Below are positions 9,142 to 16,927 of a stretch of 21,425 bases of DNA, piece by piece (the first letter of the stretch is position 1; the number at the start of each line of letters is the position of its first letter). The stretch spans positions 1-21,425 of the forward strand of contig JWZX01001880.1 in the NCBI GenBank assembly GCA_001275005.1, in the 5' to 3' direction. The position numbers and the translations under genes were made by a program. The notes beneath the pieces were generated by a model that worked only from the letters and a program-made list of their open reading frames with translations, was not told where the DNA came from and did not search any database. The DNA comes from Chrysochromulina tobinii (taxonomy: Eukaryota > Haptophyta > Prymnesiales > Chrysochromulinaceae).

Positions 9142-10312
9142 GGCCGCCGCCATGGCACAGTCGCCGAAGCATCTGCGCTGCCGACACACCGACGGCCTCG
9201 TACTGGCCCTTGGCAAGTAACGGCTCGAAGATCGAAAACTCTTCGCGCGCGAGTCGAAGAAATTCAAAGGCGGACGACTGGGCCGTGTCGGCCTGCGTGA
9301 GCGCGAGGAAGAGCAGACGCGTGTGCGGCTCCAGCTCATAGTGGAGCATGCCGCGGTCTGTGGACACGGTGAGCCGCGAGTGCTCCTTGAGACGACTCGA
9401 ATGCAGCACACGGCGCACCATCTCCGCGCCTCTCAATGCCTCCGCACGTGCGAGTCCATCGGACCATCCCGATGGCGCCGTGCTGGGCACGCACGAGGCG
9501 AGCGGCGCGTCGTGCCCAAGCAAGCCAACAGCGCAGTAGCGTACCATCGGCGCGGGCCAGAGGGTCGAGCAGGCATTCAGGACAGCCTCGGCCGCCGTGA
9601 GCTGCGCCGTACGCTTTGTGGGCGCGGCACCCTCGGGTGCGGGCGATGCCCCCGCGCCGATGAGCAGCCGGCAGCACGCCCAGTGGCACGCGCGTGCGGC
9701 GAGCATCAGGGGCGCCTCGCCCGCGCCATCGAGCGCATCGAGGCGCACCGTCTTCTCGAGGAGTACCTCGAGCACGTCAGGCGCGCCGCGCCGGGCGGCG
9801 ACGTGAAGCGCCGTCTCCCCGGCCGTGTTGCGCGCGTGCACCAGTGCGCCGTGCTCGAGCAGCGCACGCACCATGCTCGCCGAGGCGTCGCTCGCGGCGA
9901 GGTGGAGCGCCGAGCCGTCGGCGCCGTCGAGCGCCACGTTTACGTCCGTTCTGCCAATACCGAAGCAGCGACGGCTGTTGAGCAGCGCCACGAGCGCCTC
10001 GGCGTCGTCCCGCCGGATGGCGTAACGCATCTGCGGGTCGTTGCACGGCTGCAGGCAGCGCAGCGCCGAGACGAGCCACGGCGGCTGCGGGCCGGCGTCG
10101 GCAGCGCTCGACGACGCGGGCACGCACGGCAGCAGCGCAGTGATGCCCGAGCGCCTTGGTGTGGCCATCGGCGACGCTAGGCGTGAGCTGTTCGGCTCCG
10201 ACTCGTCATCGAAATCGGCGTTCATGTTGATGGCACAGAAGGCGTCAGAAAGAAGGCAGGTCAAGAAGATGCGATCCATATCCGGTAAAAGCCAGGCGAT
10301 CCCTTCGCCCAT
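5531..10312 (-). CDS. Ankyrin-repeat, IBR zinc-finger and Ariadne-like protein (degenerate RBR-type ubiquitin ligase), 1593 aa
   Basis: One frame is open over 1593 codons. Residues about 95-230 contain about four ankyrin repeats (GSALHLAASDAS, GETALHVAARRGAPDVLEVLL). Residues about 660-705 resemble the UBA-like helix region that precedes RING1 in Ariadne proteins (VLRRFSWSYADVMEAL). Residues about 817-910 resemble the C-terminal part of RING1 (GAYLRAQVLGG, LLTPELLRAYDESLVRYLL), but its cysteines are absent. Residues 921-972 are a complete IBR zinc site: C921, C926, C952, C954, C959, C962, H967, C972. No RING2 with its catalytic cysteine follows; instead Ariadne-like helices appear near 1128 and 1203 and again near 1350-1380. 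The order matches ANKIB1-type proteins. Linkers are poly-Ala, Gly, Ser and Gln. Met30 (10225) is an alternative start. Hidden introns in the low-complexity parts cannot be excluded. Confidence 0.8.
5781..5861 (-). repeat. Three 27-bp tandem repeats encoding a TKPTKPLDL unit
   Basis: Copies at 5781-5807, 5808-5834 and 5835-5861 differ by a few bases and keep the frame of the ankyrin/IBR gene, giving three nine-residue units around residues 1484-1511. Each unit is Lys-Pro-Thr-rich with a PLD[LM]T core. Confidence 0.9.
7320..7353 (-). repeat. CAG/CTG triplet tract coding poly-Gln
   Basis: A near-pure triplet run encodes a poly-Gln stretch just after the IBR domain of the ankyrin/IBR protein, followed by proline. 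Similar in-frame triplet runs encode poly-Gly near 8487-8517, poly-Ala near 8937-8985 and poly-Ser near 9108-9141 of the same gene. Confidence 0.85.
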
Positions 10313-10430
10313 GACTGGGATGGGTCAAGTACAGCGAAAAGCGCTGTTTCGGTTAAGTTTCTGTTTTTGAAGTTGCGGTTTCATATCGTCGTCGATTTGT
10401 ATCCAGCGTCTATCCAGCCCTCTGCGAGCG
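10313..10430. promoter_or_regulatory. Short divergent intergenic region, putative bidirectional promoter
   Basis: Only 118 bp separate the first ATG of the ankyrin/IBR gene (-) from the first ATG of the CFAP97-family gene (+). If the minus gene starts at its second methionine the gap is about 205 bp. The region is AT-richer than its flanks (TTTCGGTTAAGTTTCTG, CGTCGTCGATTTG). Both promoters and leaders must fit here. No defined core element is recognised. Confidence 0.45.
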
Positions 10431-11879
10431 ATGAACCGCAGCGCAAGCGGCAGCCTGCCCACTAATGGAGAGCTGCCCGTGCTCAACTCCACGTGCGAGC
10501 GCCGGTGGGACATTTCTATGCAGCGGACACACCTCGATCGGCTGTGAGCGGCTCCGAGAAAGAACGGCCCGCCCGCGCGCGACCGCTTCAACAGCTTTTG
10601 CACGCTCAGCACCCATCCTCGCGCGCCCTCTCTCCCCGGTTCTCGCAGGCGTGAGTCCACGCCGATGGTCGACTGTCGCGGAGGGGCCCCACAATTCCCG
10701 CACCTGAAGCATCGGCTGAAGCGGCGGGAGATGGAGCGCCTGCGCTCTCAGGAGATCGACACCGAGAACATGATCCTGTTGCACAAGATGCGCTCGATCT
10801 TCCGTGACGGGACAGTCGCCACGAACTCGGGCCTACCGAAGCCCGTCGAGGTGCTACCACGCTCGCTCAACCAGGAGGCGCGCCGTCGTGAGCTCGAGCG
10901 TATCTCGCGAGAGAACCTCGAGATCGTGCAGCGGATCCGTGCCAGCAAGCCGTGCTACAGCGCGACGAAGCAGCTGTCGGACCAGCAGGAGCGTGAGGCG
11001 ATCCTCAAGCGCATCTCGCGCCACGGTCGGCGCCGCCTCGACGTCTTCTCGCCCTCCTCCTCGACAGCGTCGCTGCTCAGCAGCGGTACCCTTGGCAGTA
11101 GCTCGCGGAGCATCACGGCGCTCGGCCGCTCGCGCAGCATGGCGACGCAGCTCATGTCGTATTACGAGCCCCAGGCGGGCGGGCCGCAATACGGCGATGA
11201 GCTCGGGGAGCCCTCGGCAGCCTCGTCGATGCTCAATGTGGACGAGTTGCGTCCGACCCCGATGCGGCTCAAACCTCTGCCTGGCGGTGGTAAGGGGAAA
11301 ATGGCGCTGGGGAAAATGGCTCCAGCGTCAGCCGACTCCATGCCCCCCCCACCGCCGCCGCCGCCTATGCACGTCGGCGACAAGCCACGAACGCCACTCT
11401 ACGCAGCCAGGCCCGAGCCCAGCCCTGTACGAGGACCGAGCTTGGCACCAGCACCGGCACCGGCACCAGCACCGGCACCGGCACCGGCACCAGCACCGGC
11501 ACCGGCACCGGCACCGGCGGCGCCGACGAAGCCAGCCGCTCGTGCCACGGCTCCAGCGGCACCCACAGCCGCTGCTCCCACAGCCCCCACAGCCACAGCC
11601 CCCACAGCCCCCGTGCCTGCCGCGCCAGAAGCTGCTGCTGCCGCTGCTGTGGCTGCCGCTGCTGTCGCTGCTGCTGTCACCCCGCCCGCCGCCGCGCCCG
11701 CCGCCACGCCCGCTCCCGCGCCCGCCGCCGTCGAGCCGCCAGCGCACGCCGTCAACGTGGCGATAGACTTCCAGGATTCCTCTCGACCACAGTCGCGGGG
11801 TCTGCAACTCAAGCTTGACGTACCCGACGGCGTGGGTCCCACCGCCAAGGTCGGCGTGCTCTTTGACCTACTCGAATGA
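10431..11879 (+). CDS. CFAP97 (KIAA1430/Hemingway) family ciliary protein, two exons
   Basis: Proposed exons are 10431-10543 and 10649-11879 (447 residues). The donor is GTGAGC and the acceptor TTCTCGCAG; a Leu codon is split 2+1. Joining makes HLDRL continue into RESTPMVD and then FPHLKHRLKRREMERLRSQ, the continuous conserved start of this family; a start at the ATG of 10665 would cut it. Residues about 111-142 (NQEARRRELERISRENLEIV, then RIRASKPCYS) are the second hallmark segment. The middle is Ser- and Pro-rich, and residues about 300-400 are an Ala-Pro run followed by Ala/Pro/Thr-rich sequence; the tail (LQLKLDVPDG) is again ordered-looking. CFAP97 relatives are linked to cilium and flagellum assembly or maintenance, so the organism very likely has a flagellate stage. 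The exact role is inferred from the family. Confidence 0.82.
11444..11518 (+). repeat. GCACCG/GCACCA hexamer repeat coding an Ala-Pro run
   Basis: Six-base units GCACCG or GCACCA are repeated in frame inside the CFAP97-family gene and encode about a dozen Ala-Pro pairs, probably a stiff extended linker. Confidence 0.9.
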
Positions 11880-12648
11880 GGGCTCGAGTCGAGTGAGGCT
11901 CCTCTGTGTGAGGGGCCCTCTGTGAACACACTCTGTGAAGGCCTTCTCAGCGGTGTATGAGGGGGCGCCCTCACAGCACACAGGGAGGCATTCGGAGCGG
12001 TACTCAAATAGCCTGGACGCGACGGACCACCCCCCCACTCAGGCAGCATTCAGACACGGTTTTGGTCAATAATCCGGTCGGCGAACAAACGAGATTGCTG
12101 ACCGCCGCGCGCGCGAGGGCGCGAACTCACATCCACATGTTAACAACTAATTCGTGTCATGAAATCACTACTTGTAACGACTAAGGTAAAGGTCTAAGCA
12201 GAAAAGAGCACCGAGGTGTTCGTATGTTATTAACATTATAAATGTTTATGTACACGCTTGTACACGCTTGTACACGCGGACCTATCTCGACGCACATTTT
12301 AACCTCTCAAAAGTAACGCGACGTGCGTCGTGCCGCTGCCGGAAAACCCCGACCGCGGGATGATATATTGCATTGAAAATTCCCTGTACTTTGAAAATTA
12401 CCCCAATTGCAATTCCCAAATCCCAATTATACCCGTGGAGTCGCGAGTGTACAATAGTACTCAGTACTTGTGCCTTGACCGAGGGGTGCGGAGCCATACA
12501 TTGAGACGGTGGAATGGTTTGCGCCGGGGGACCGCGACTGGACTGACGATTGGGACACCGCAATCGCCATATCAGGAAGCAACGTCACGGAAATTAAACG
12601 CGTGGTGCAACCCCCTGCAAAACCGCAATTGCCGCACACCGCCAACCA
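11880..12648. other. Intergenic stretch with AT-rich promoter-like segment before the light-harvesting gene
   Basis: No gene is visible. From about 12120 to 12480 the sequence is strikingly AT-rich for this window. It includes TATTAACATTATAAATG, two TTGAAAATTNCCC segments near 12375 and 12392, CAATT boxes near 12407-12428, an AGTACTCAGTACT near-palindrome and a 10-bp tandem repeat CTTGTACACG near 12257-12286. This is the likely promoter of the downstream light-harvesting gene, but no factor site is proven. Confidence 0.5.
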
Positions 12649-13749
12649 ATGCTGTCGCTTGTGACCACGCCCCTCTCGCTCTCGGCTCCCATCTTGTCGC
12701 GAAGCTCGGCACCACAGATGAAGGTGAAGACCCTCAGCGCCAAGGATCAGCTGATCGAACTGGCCCTAGCGCAGAAGCTCCCAATGGTGAGACGTCTACC
12801 ACGTGATTAAGCTGAATGATATTCTTCTCAGCTGAGTGCCCCCGCCTCAAGCTGAGTGCACGTTGTTCATCTTTCAGGGATTCTGGGATCCGCTCAACCT
12901 CGCCGAGCAAAACTTCTGGGAGCAGGGCAACGAGGCGACCGTCGGCTTCCTGCGCCACGCCGAGATCAAGCATGGCCGCGTGGCGATGGCCGCGTTCGTC
13001 GGGTACATCGTGCAGGCGAACAAGATCTGCTTCCCATGGGCGCTCACCGGCGGGCCGCTTGCCCATCAGGGGCCTTTTGCGGACGTCCCGGGCGAGACCA
13101 TCATGTTCTCGGACATTGCTGCCGCCGGCTCTCCCATGGCTCAGTGGGACGCGCTGCCGAGCTCCGCCAAGTGCCAGATCCTCGGGACGATCTTCATCCT
13201 CGAGTGGATCGGCGAGGCGAACATGGGCGCGCACTACATGCGCGGCGGCAAGCCAGGCTTCTACCCTTCGCTCAAGGAGGCCTCCTCTGAGAACGGCGGC
13301 ATCGTGCCGCACCCGATCCCCTTTGACCTCTTCAACCCATTCGGCCTCCTTCCCGAGCAGACGGAGGCGCAGAAGGAGCGCGGGCGCAACGTGGAGATCA
13401 ACAACGGCCGCGCGGCGATGCTCGGCATCTTCGGCTTCATCTCGGCATCCAAGGGCTTGATCGTCCCCGGCCTCGACGGCATCGAGGGTGTCGGCCGTTA
13501 CTCGGGCGTCTGTACGCGCCCGCATTCTGAGTGCCGGCACAGCCCAAAGCCCATTCCCCCCCCTACCCAAAGCCACCCACCCCCCCATCTGCCTCTATCC
13601 GTGGCGCACTCCTCTTCTAACCGCTCGCCCTCTTGCCTCGTCGCGCAGACATGGGCCCCTTCTCGACGGGTGACATTGGACTCCCCTTTGTCGAGGGCAT
13701 GCTCAAGTCTGTGCCTGGGCTCGAGGCTGTGCTGGCCGCCCCCATCTAA
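12649..13749 (+). CDS. Chlorophyll a/c-type light-harvesting (fucoxanthin-chlorophyll) protein, three exons
   Basis: Proposed exons are 12649-12786, 12878-13511 and 13649-13749 (290 residues). The first intron is phase 0 (donor GTGAGA, acceptor TCTTTCAG); the second splits a Tyr codon 1+2 (donor GTACGC, acceptor CGCGCAG). Exon 1 gives a short hydrophobic, Ser-rich plastid-targeting region and then a KTLSAKDQLIELALAQKLPM lead-in. Helix 1 carries the chlorophyll-binding motif with E75, H78 and R80 (AEIKHGRVAM). Helix 2 lies near 144-160. Helix 3 carries E219, N222 and R224 (EINNGRAAML). The tail reads VYMGPFSTGD. The protein would sit in the thylakoid membrane as an antenna. The sequence between helices 1 and 2 is longer than in short FCPs, so the subfamily is left open. 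An extra upstream exon for targeting is possible because the presequence is short. Confidence 0.9.
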
Positions 13750-14356
13750 AGTCTGCATGCATCAACGCGGCTGCGTGAAGCGCAGGGCACGGACGGATGG
13801 TCCCACCCGTGCATCGTCGCGCCGCAAACCTAACGCAAACCCGCAATGCTGAGGCCGATTTCCGGGAGACGCGCCCCCCGCGCGGTCCCCCGAGCGCGAG
13901 TCGGTGACCTACGGTGATCTGTGCTGCAACGTGCAAGAGCGAAAAGAGGGTCGATAGACCACCGCTTGTCGTCGCGAGGCTGTAACAGACGGAGGGCCCG
14001 CATACTACGTGTGCATACTTTTGAGTTTTGAGTAAATACCCGCGTGTAGAACGTAAAGAATCGATTCCGGCGCCGATTTCACCGCGAGCGACCGGCTATA
14101 CGTATATCCTTCGGAGGTTCGCTCTCATCGGTTGCATCGTCGTATTCGGCAAAATCGGCATACACGTGTATCATGCATGCTCATCGGACATCGCCTCGTC
14201 AGCGGCCCCCGTAAAGCCGTGTTTGAAGCACACCACAGCCATGCCACATCCGCGGTACTTGCGCCCGTCGTTGGCATGCGTCTCGCATGCAATCTATCGG
14301 CCGCCGCATGCAATCTCGCATGCATCTCGCATGCAATCTATCCCGCACCATACAGA
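13750..14356. other. Intergenic stretch between convergent genes
   Basis: This holds the 3' ends of the light-harvesting gene (+) and of the basic hypothetical gene (-). It contains the GCATGC-centred repeats near 14284-14339. ORFs here are not protein-like, and I find no tRNA or other structured RNA by eye. Confidence 0.45.
14284..14339. repeat. Short repeats built on CGCATGCAATCT
   Basis: CGCATGCAATCT occurs at 14284-14295, 14305-14316 and 14328-14339, with a shortened copy CGCATGCATCT at 14317-14327. Each holds the palindrome GCATGC. The array lies 20 bp past the stop of the minus-strand gene, in its probable 3' untranslated region. Confidence 0.85.
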
Positions 14357-15046
14357 TCAGAAGTCTGCCACTCGGCTGCCGGGTCCATCAAACCTGCCGG
14401 CCATATTGCCGTCACCCGGGAGCATGAAGCTGCGTGATGGGAGGCACTGTCTTGGACCATAGATCGTCAACATCTTCGTTGGGACGGGTGTGAGCCCCCA
14501 CGGAGATGGGCCTTTGGGTTGCGGCACGCCTCCCCAAGGGACCGGGCCCCGGCTCAGGCGTGCCCTCGCATCGACCAGTGGCACGAGGTCGTAGCCGATG
14601 CTCCGTCGGCCCCGGCCAGTGTTGAAATTGGAACGCTTGTTCTCGCCATGGATATCGATCATGTGGTAGCGCGCTTGCAACTCTCGCTGGCATGCCTGAG
14701 CGACGGCATTGCCTACGAGAGCCATCGGATCCATCGCTGTCTCGGGCCGCACCGACGTCCTCTGTTCCGGCCTCCACGGCATGGAGGGCTCGAAGAGTTG
14801 GTGACGGCCGACGGCGTCCGAGCTGCGCCGGACGTTGGCGCCGGCCGTGCCAGCACGGAAGCATCGCACATCGCCGATGTCCTCTTTTGCTCCGTTGCCA
14901 GCGTAGCGCCTCGGAGTCTCCAGCCTCGGCGAGATGATCTGGCTCGAGGTGGGCACGGTCAAGCCCGCGTCGATTGGAGTGCCGTGGTCCAGGAACGTCC
15001 AATCAGGGTGCGACGGCACGAAGCGAGGAGTGAACTTCTTTGCCAT
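14357..15046 (-). CDS. Unrecognised basic, Pro/Arg/Gly-rich protein, 229 aa
   Basis: A single exon with ATG at 15046 and TGA at 14357-14359. The N-terminus (MAKKFTPRFVPSHPDWTFL) and the C-terminal half (GPVPWGGVPQPKGPSPWG, KMLTIYGPRQCLPSRSFML) have balanced composition with Trp, Tyr and Met, unlike the antisense frames. There is no signal peptide, membrane segment or catalytic motif. Its many short Pro-Gly-Arg-Trp stretches suggest an extended protein, of the kind found along axonemal microtubules. The gene is divergent from a phosphatase with a cilium-type docking domain, only 160 bp away, which makes a shared promoter and shared expression possible. Function is unknown; the ciliary idea is speculation. 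Confidence 0.55.
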   Translation of the reverse strand: MAKKFTPRFVPSHPDWTFLDHGTPIDAGLTVPTSSQIISPRLETPRRYAGNGAKEDIGDVRCFRAGTAGANVRRSSDAVGRHQLFEPSMPWRPEQRTSVRPETAMDPMALVGNAVAQACQRELQARYHMIDIHGENKRSNFNTGRGRRSIGYDLVPLVDARARLSRGPVPWGGVPQPKGPSPWGLTPVPTKMLTIYGPRQCLPSRSFMLPGDGNMAGRFDGPGSRVADF

Positions 15047-15206
15047 GGTTGGGAGCGGCAGCTGACGAGTTAGGAAATTTTGTAACAGCCGAGTGTGTCG
15101 CCCGTATTTCTGTTGAACTCGCGCACACGGGGTTCAAAGAGGAAGTTAGGAACATGACTTTCATGGACAAAAGTCTGACAGGAGTTGGCGTGCAGGGCCT
15201 CAGCGG
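15047..15206. promoter_or_regulatory. Divergent intergenic region between the basic hypothetical gene and the PP2C gene
   Basis: 160 bp separate the two start codons. It contains an AT-rich stretch (GGAAATTTTGTAACAG). A TAG at 15147-15149 is in frame with the phosphatase start and fixes 15207 as its first Met unless there is an upstream exon. No promoter element is identified. Confidence 0.4.
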
Positions 15207-16326
15207 ATGCATCCGGCCGAGGTCGTGAACGCCTATTTGGCGAAGCACGGCCTACAAACGCATGTACAGGCGGCACTACAGCACGTCGTCAACGAGCAGT
15301 CGCCCGAGCCGCTGCTCGTCTTCTCCAAGTTCTTCGCAGCCAAGCATGCCGAAACTGTGAAGACGTCATGTGGCGAAACAAGTCCTGAGGAAGATATTGG
15401 TGTGTCAGCCGGCGTGTGCACGAGGCAGGGCACGCGCTCGTACATGGAGGACCGCGCGCTCGCATGCGCGCTCGCGCCGGGGCTCCTCTACGCAGCTGTT
15501 TTCGATGGGCACGTGGGCGACGCCGCTGCCGAGTACTGTGCACAGGAGCTGCACCGTACTGTGCGCAGCCGGCTTGGCGGCACCAATGATGACGCCCTGG
15601 AGGCGGCGCTGGAGGGCGCGTTTGAGAGCACGAACGCCGCCTTCCTCGCCGCGACGGCGCCTGACGAGGTCGCAGGCACCACCGCTTGTGTGCTGCTTCG
15701 CGTGAGCCACGCCGACACATTGAGTGTGCATGCGGCGAATGCGGGCGACTCGCGCGCGGTGCTCTGCCTGGCGCACGCGGGCGGCGCCGTATCGGGCACC
15801 CACGCAGTCGAGCAGCTCACGCGTGACCACAAGCCCGATGATCCGGACGAGACGACGCGCATTGAGGCCGCTGGCGGCTCGATCTGGGACATGGAGGACG
15901 GCTGCGGCGGGAGGGTAGTCGGTCCAGATAACGTGTCTATGCTCCAGGTGGCACGTAGCCTGGGCTCCCTGCCTCCCTGCCTCCATCTCCCAGCATGCAT
16001 GTGCTCACCACGGCGCCTTCGCCTCCCCACAGGTGGCACGTAGCCTGGGCGATCGCATGTTCAAGAGCACGGAGCCGCCTCTCGTGCCGTGCGCGCCGAC
16101 GACGACCTCGCGTGCGATCTCCGCGGCGGAGCGGCAGGGCGCATTTGCGCTGCTCGCGTCCGATGGCGTGTGGGAAGTCTTCTCGAATGAGCGCGCATGC
16201 ATGCTTGTGATCGGCGCGCTGGCCGAGGGAAGAAGCGCACACGATGCGGCGGAGGCGTTGTGCGAAGCGGCGCTTGCGAAGGGCTCCGATGACAATGTGG
16301 CAGCGGTGGTCGTGATGCTCTCGTGA
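15207..16326 (+). CDS. PP2C-family (PPM) Ser/Thr phosphatase with N-terminal RIIa/DPY30-like docking domain, two exons
   Basis: Proposed exons are 15207-15947 and 16033-16326, joined in phase 0 (344 residues). Residues about 5-46 (VVNAYLAKHGLQ, VVNEQSPEPLLVFSKFF) fit the two-helix dimerisation/docking fold of PKA RII and DPY30 proteins, which anchors enzymes to scaffold proteins, often in cilia. The PP2C domain follows with its metal-binding residues: D82 in SYMED, D100 in VFDGH, D291 in ASDGVW and D334 in SDDN. It also has NAGDSRAVL (178-186), LTRDHKPDD (204-212) and VARSLGD (248-254) across the splice. The middle glycine of the usual DGHGG is Val. All metal ligands are present, so the enzyme should be active on phospho-Ser/Thr proteins. 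The intron is 85 bp and is bounded by a 21-bp direct repeat. Confidence 0.9.
15945..16050 (+). repeat. 21-bp perfect direct repeat spanning both splice sites of the PP2C intron
   Basis: Bases 15945-15965 and 16030-16050 are identical. Both begin CAGGTGGCACG, with the AG|GT splice junction inside. The distance between copies, 85 bp, equals the intron length, so any cut within the repeat gives the same mRNA. The rest of the intron (CCTGCCTCCCTGCC and onward) does not resemble the exon. Confidence 0.95.
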
Positions 16327-16908
16327 TGGAGCCTTCGTTAAGCACTTCGTTAGCCGCTGTCGTGTAGCGCTCGAACTCGATACTCGTTCTCTAAGACGCC
16401 CCGCACGCGCGGTGCATGTACACCTAACGGCGCTAACGCGAGCGCGACGCGAAAGCGAAGCCGCAAGCAGTACCGTACGCACTACGCTCACGGGTTCCGC
16501 GAAGCGAAGCCCATCCGCGTGATCCGAAGCGAACCTCGGGGCGGGCGTGCCGGTACTTTTGTATTAATGCCGCCGTGGTAATCGGTGACGCGACGATCGA
16601 CGAACCGGTAAGGAAAAAGCACAGAATGATCCATATTTTAGGGCCCAGATACGGGGTCGAAGGACGAAGCGGGAACTCGCGGGGAAGCGCGGGCGGACCA
16701 ACGACCATCATTAGCGTAGAGGGTTGGACGTGGCTTGCGTTTGGCTACCGCTGCCGCCTGCGCTCCGCCACGCCTCTTCTCTCCCTCCCTCTCTGGCGTG
16801 GATGAATCTCTCGGTGCGACGCGATACATGTACTCGCAGATGGCGGGTGGCGGACATTACTGTAGCCCTCGATGATGTAGGCCATTAGTCCTCGATGGAT
16901 GAAGGCCA
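16327..16908. other. Intergenic stretch between convergent PP2C and Sec14-like genes
   Basis: No gene is supported; a 76-codon plus-strand ORF at 16575-16805 has no recognisable features. The only structure is the 24-bp repeat at 16867-16927, next to the Sec14-like stop codon. Confidence 0.45.
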
Positions 16909-16927
16909 TCAGTCCTCGATGAGCACC
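16867..16927 (-). repeat. About 24-bp tandem repeat over the Sec14-like stop codon
   Basis: CCTCGATG-containing units begin at 16867, 16890 and 16914. The last one is inside the coding end (codons for IED), and the TGA at 16909-16911 lies in the middle copy, so the end of the gene has been tandemly copied into the 3' untranslated region. The copies are imperfect. Confidence 0.75.

Noticed and set aside
10665-11879. Single-exon start of the CFAP97-family gene at the ATG of 10665
   Set aside because: It would lose the conserved HLDRL/RESTPMVD segment, which is restored in frame by an upstream exon with good splice signals.
11399-12049. 216-codon minus-strand Ala/Gly-rich ORF
   Set aside because: Antisense of the Ala-Pro tract of the CFAP97-family gene; low complexity only.
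12330-12806. 158-codon plus-strand ORF before the light-harvesting gene
   Set aside because: It overlaps exon 1 of the light-harvesting gene in another frame and its 5' part is AT-rich promoter-like DNA with no protein features.
14519-15073. 184-codon plus-strand ORF opposite the basic hypothetical gene
   Set aside because: Composition is less protein-like than the minus frame, and it has no motif; the minus-strand model is preferred.
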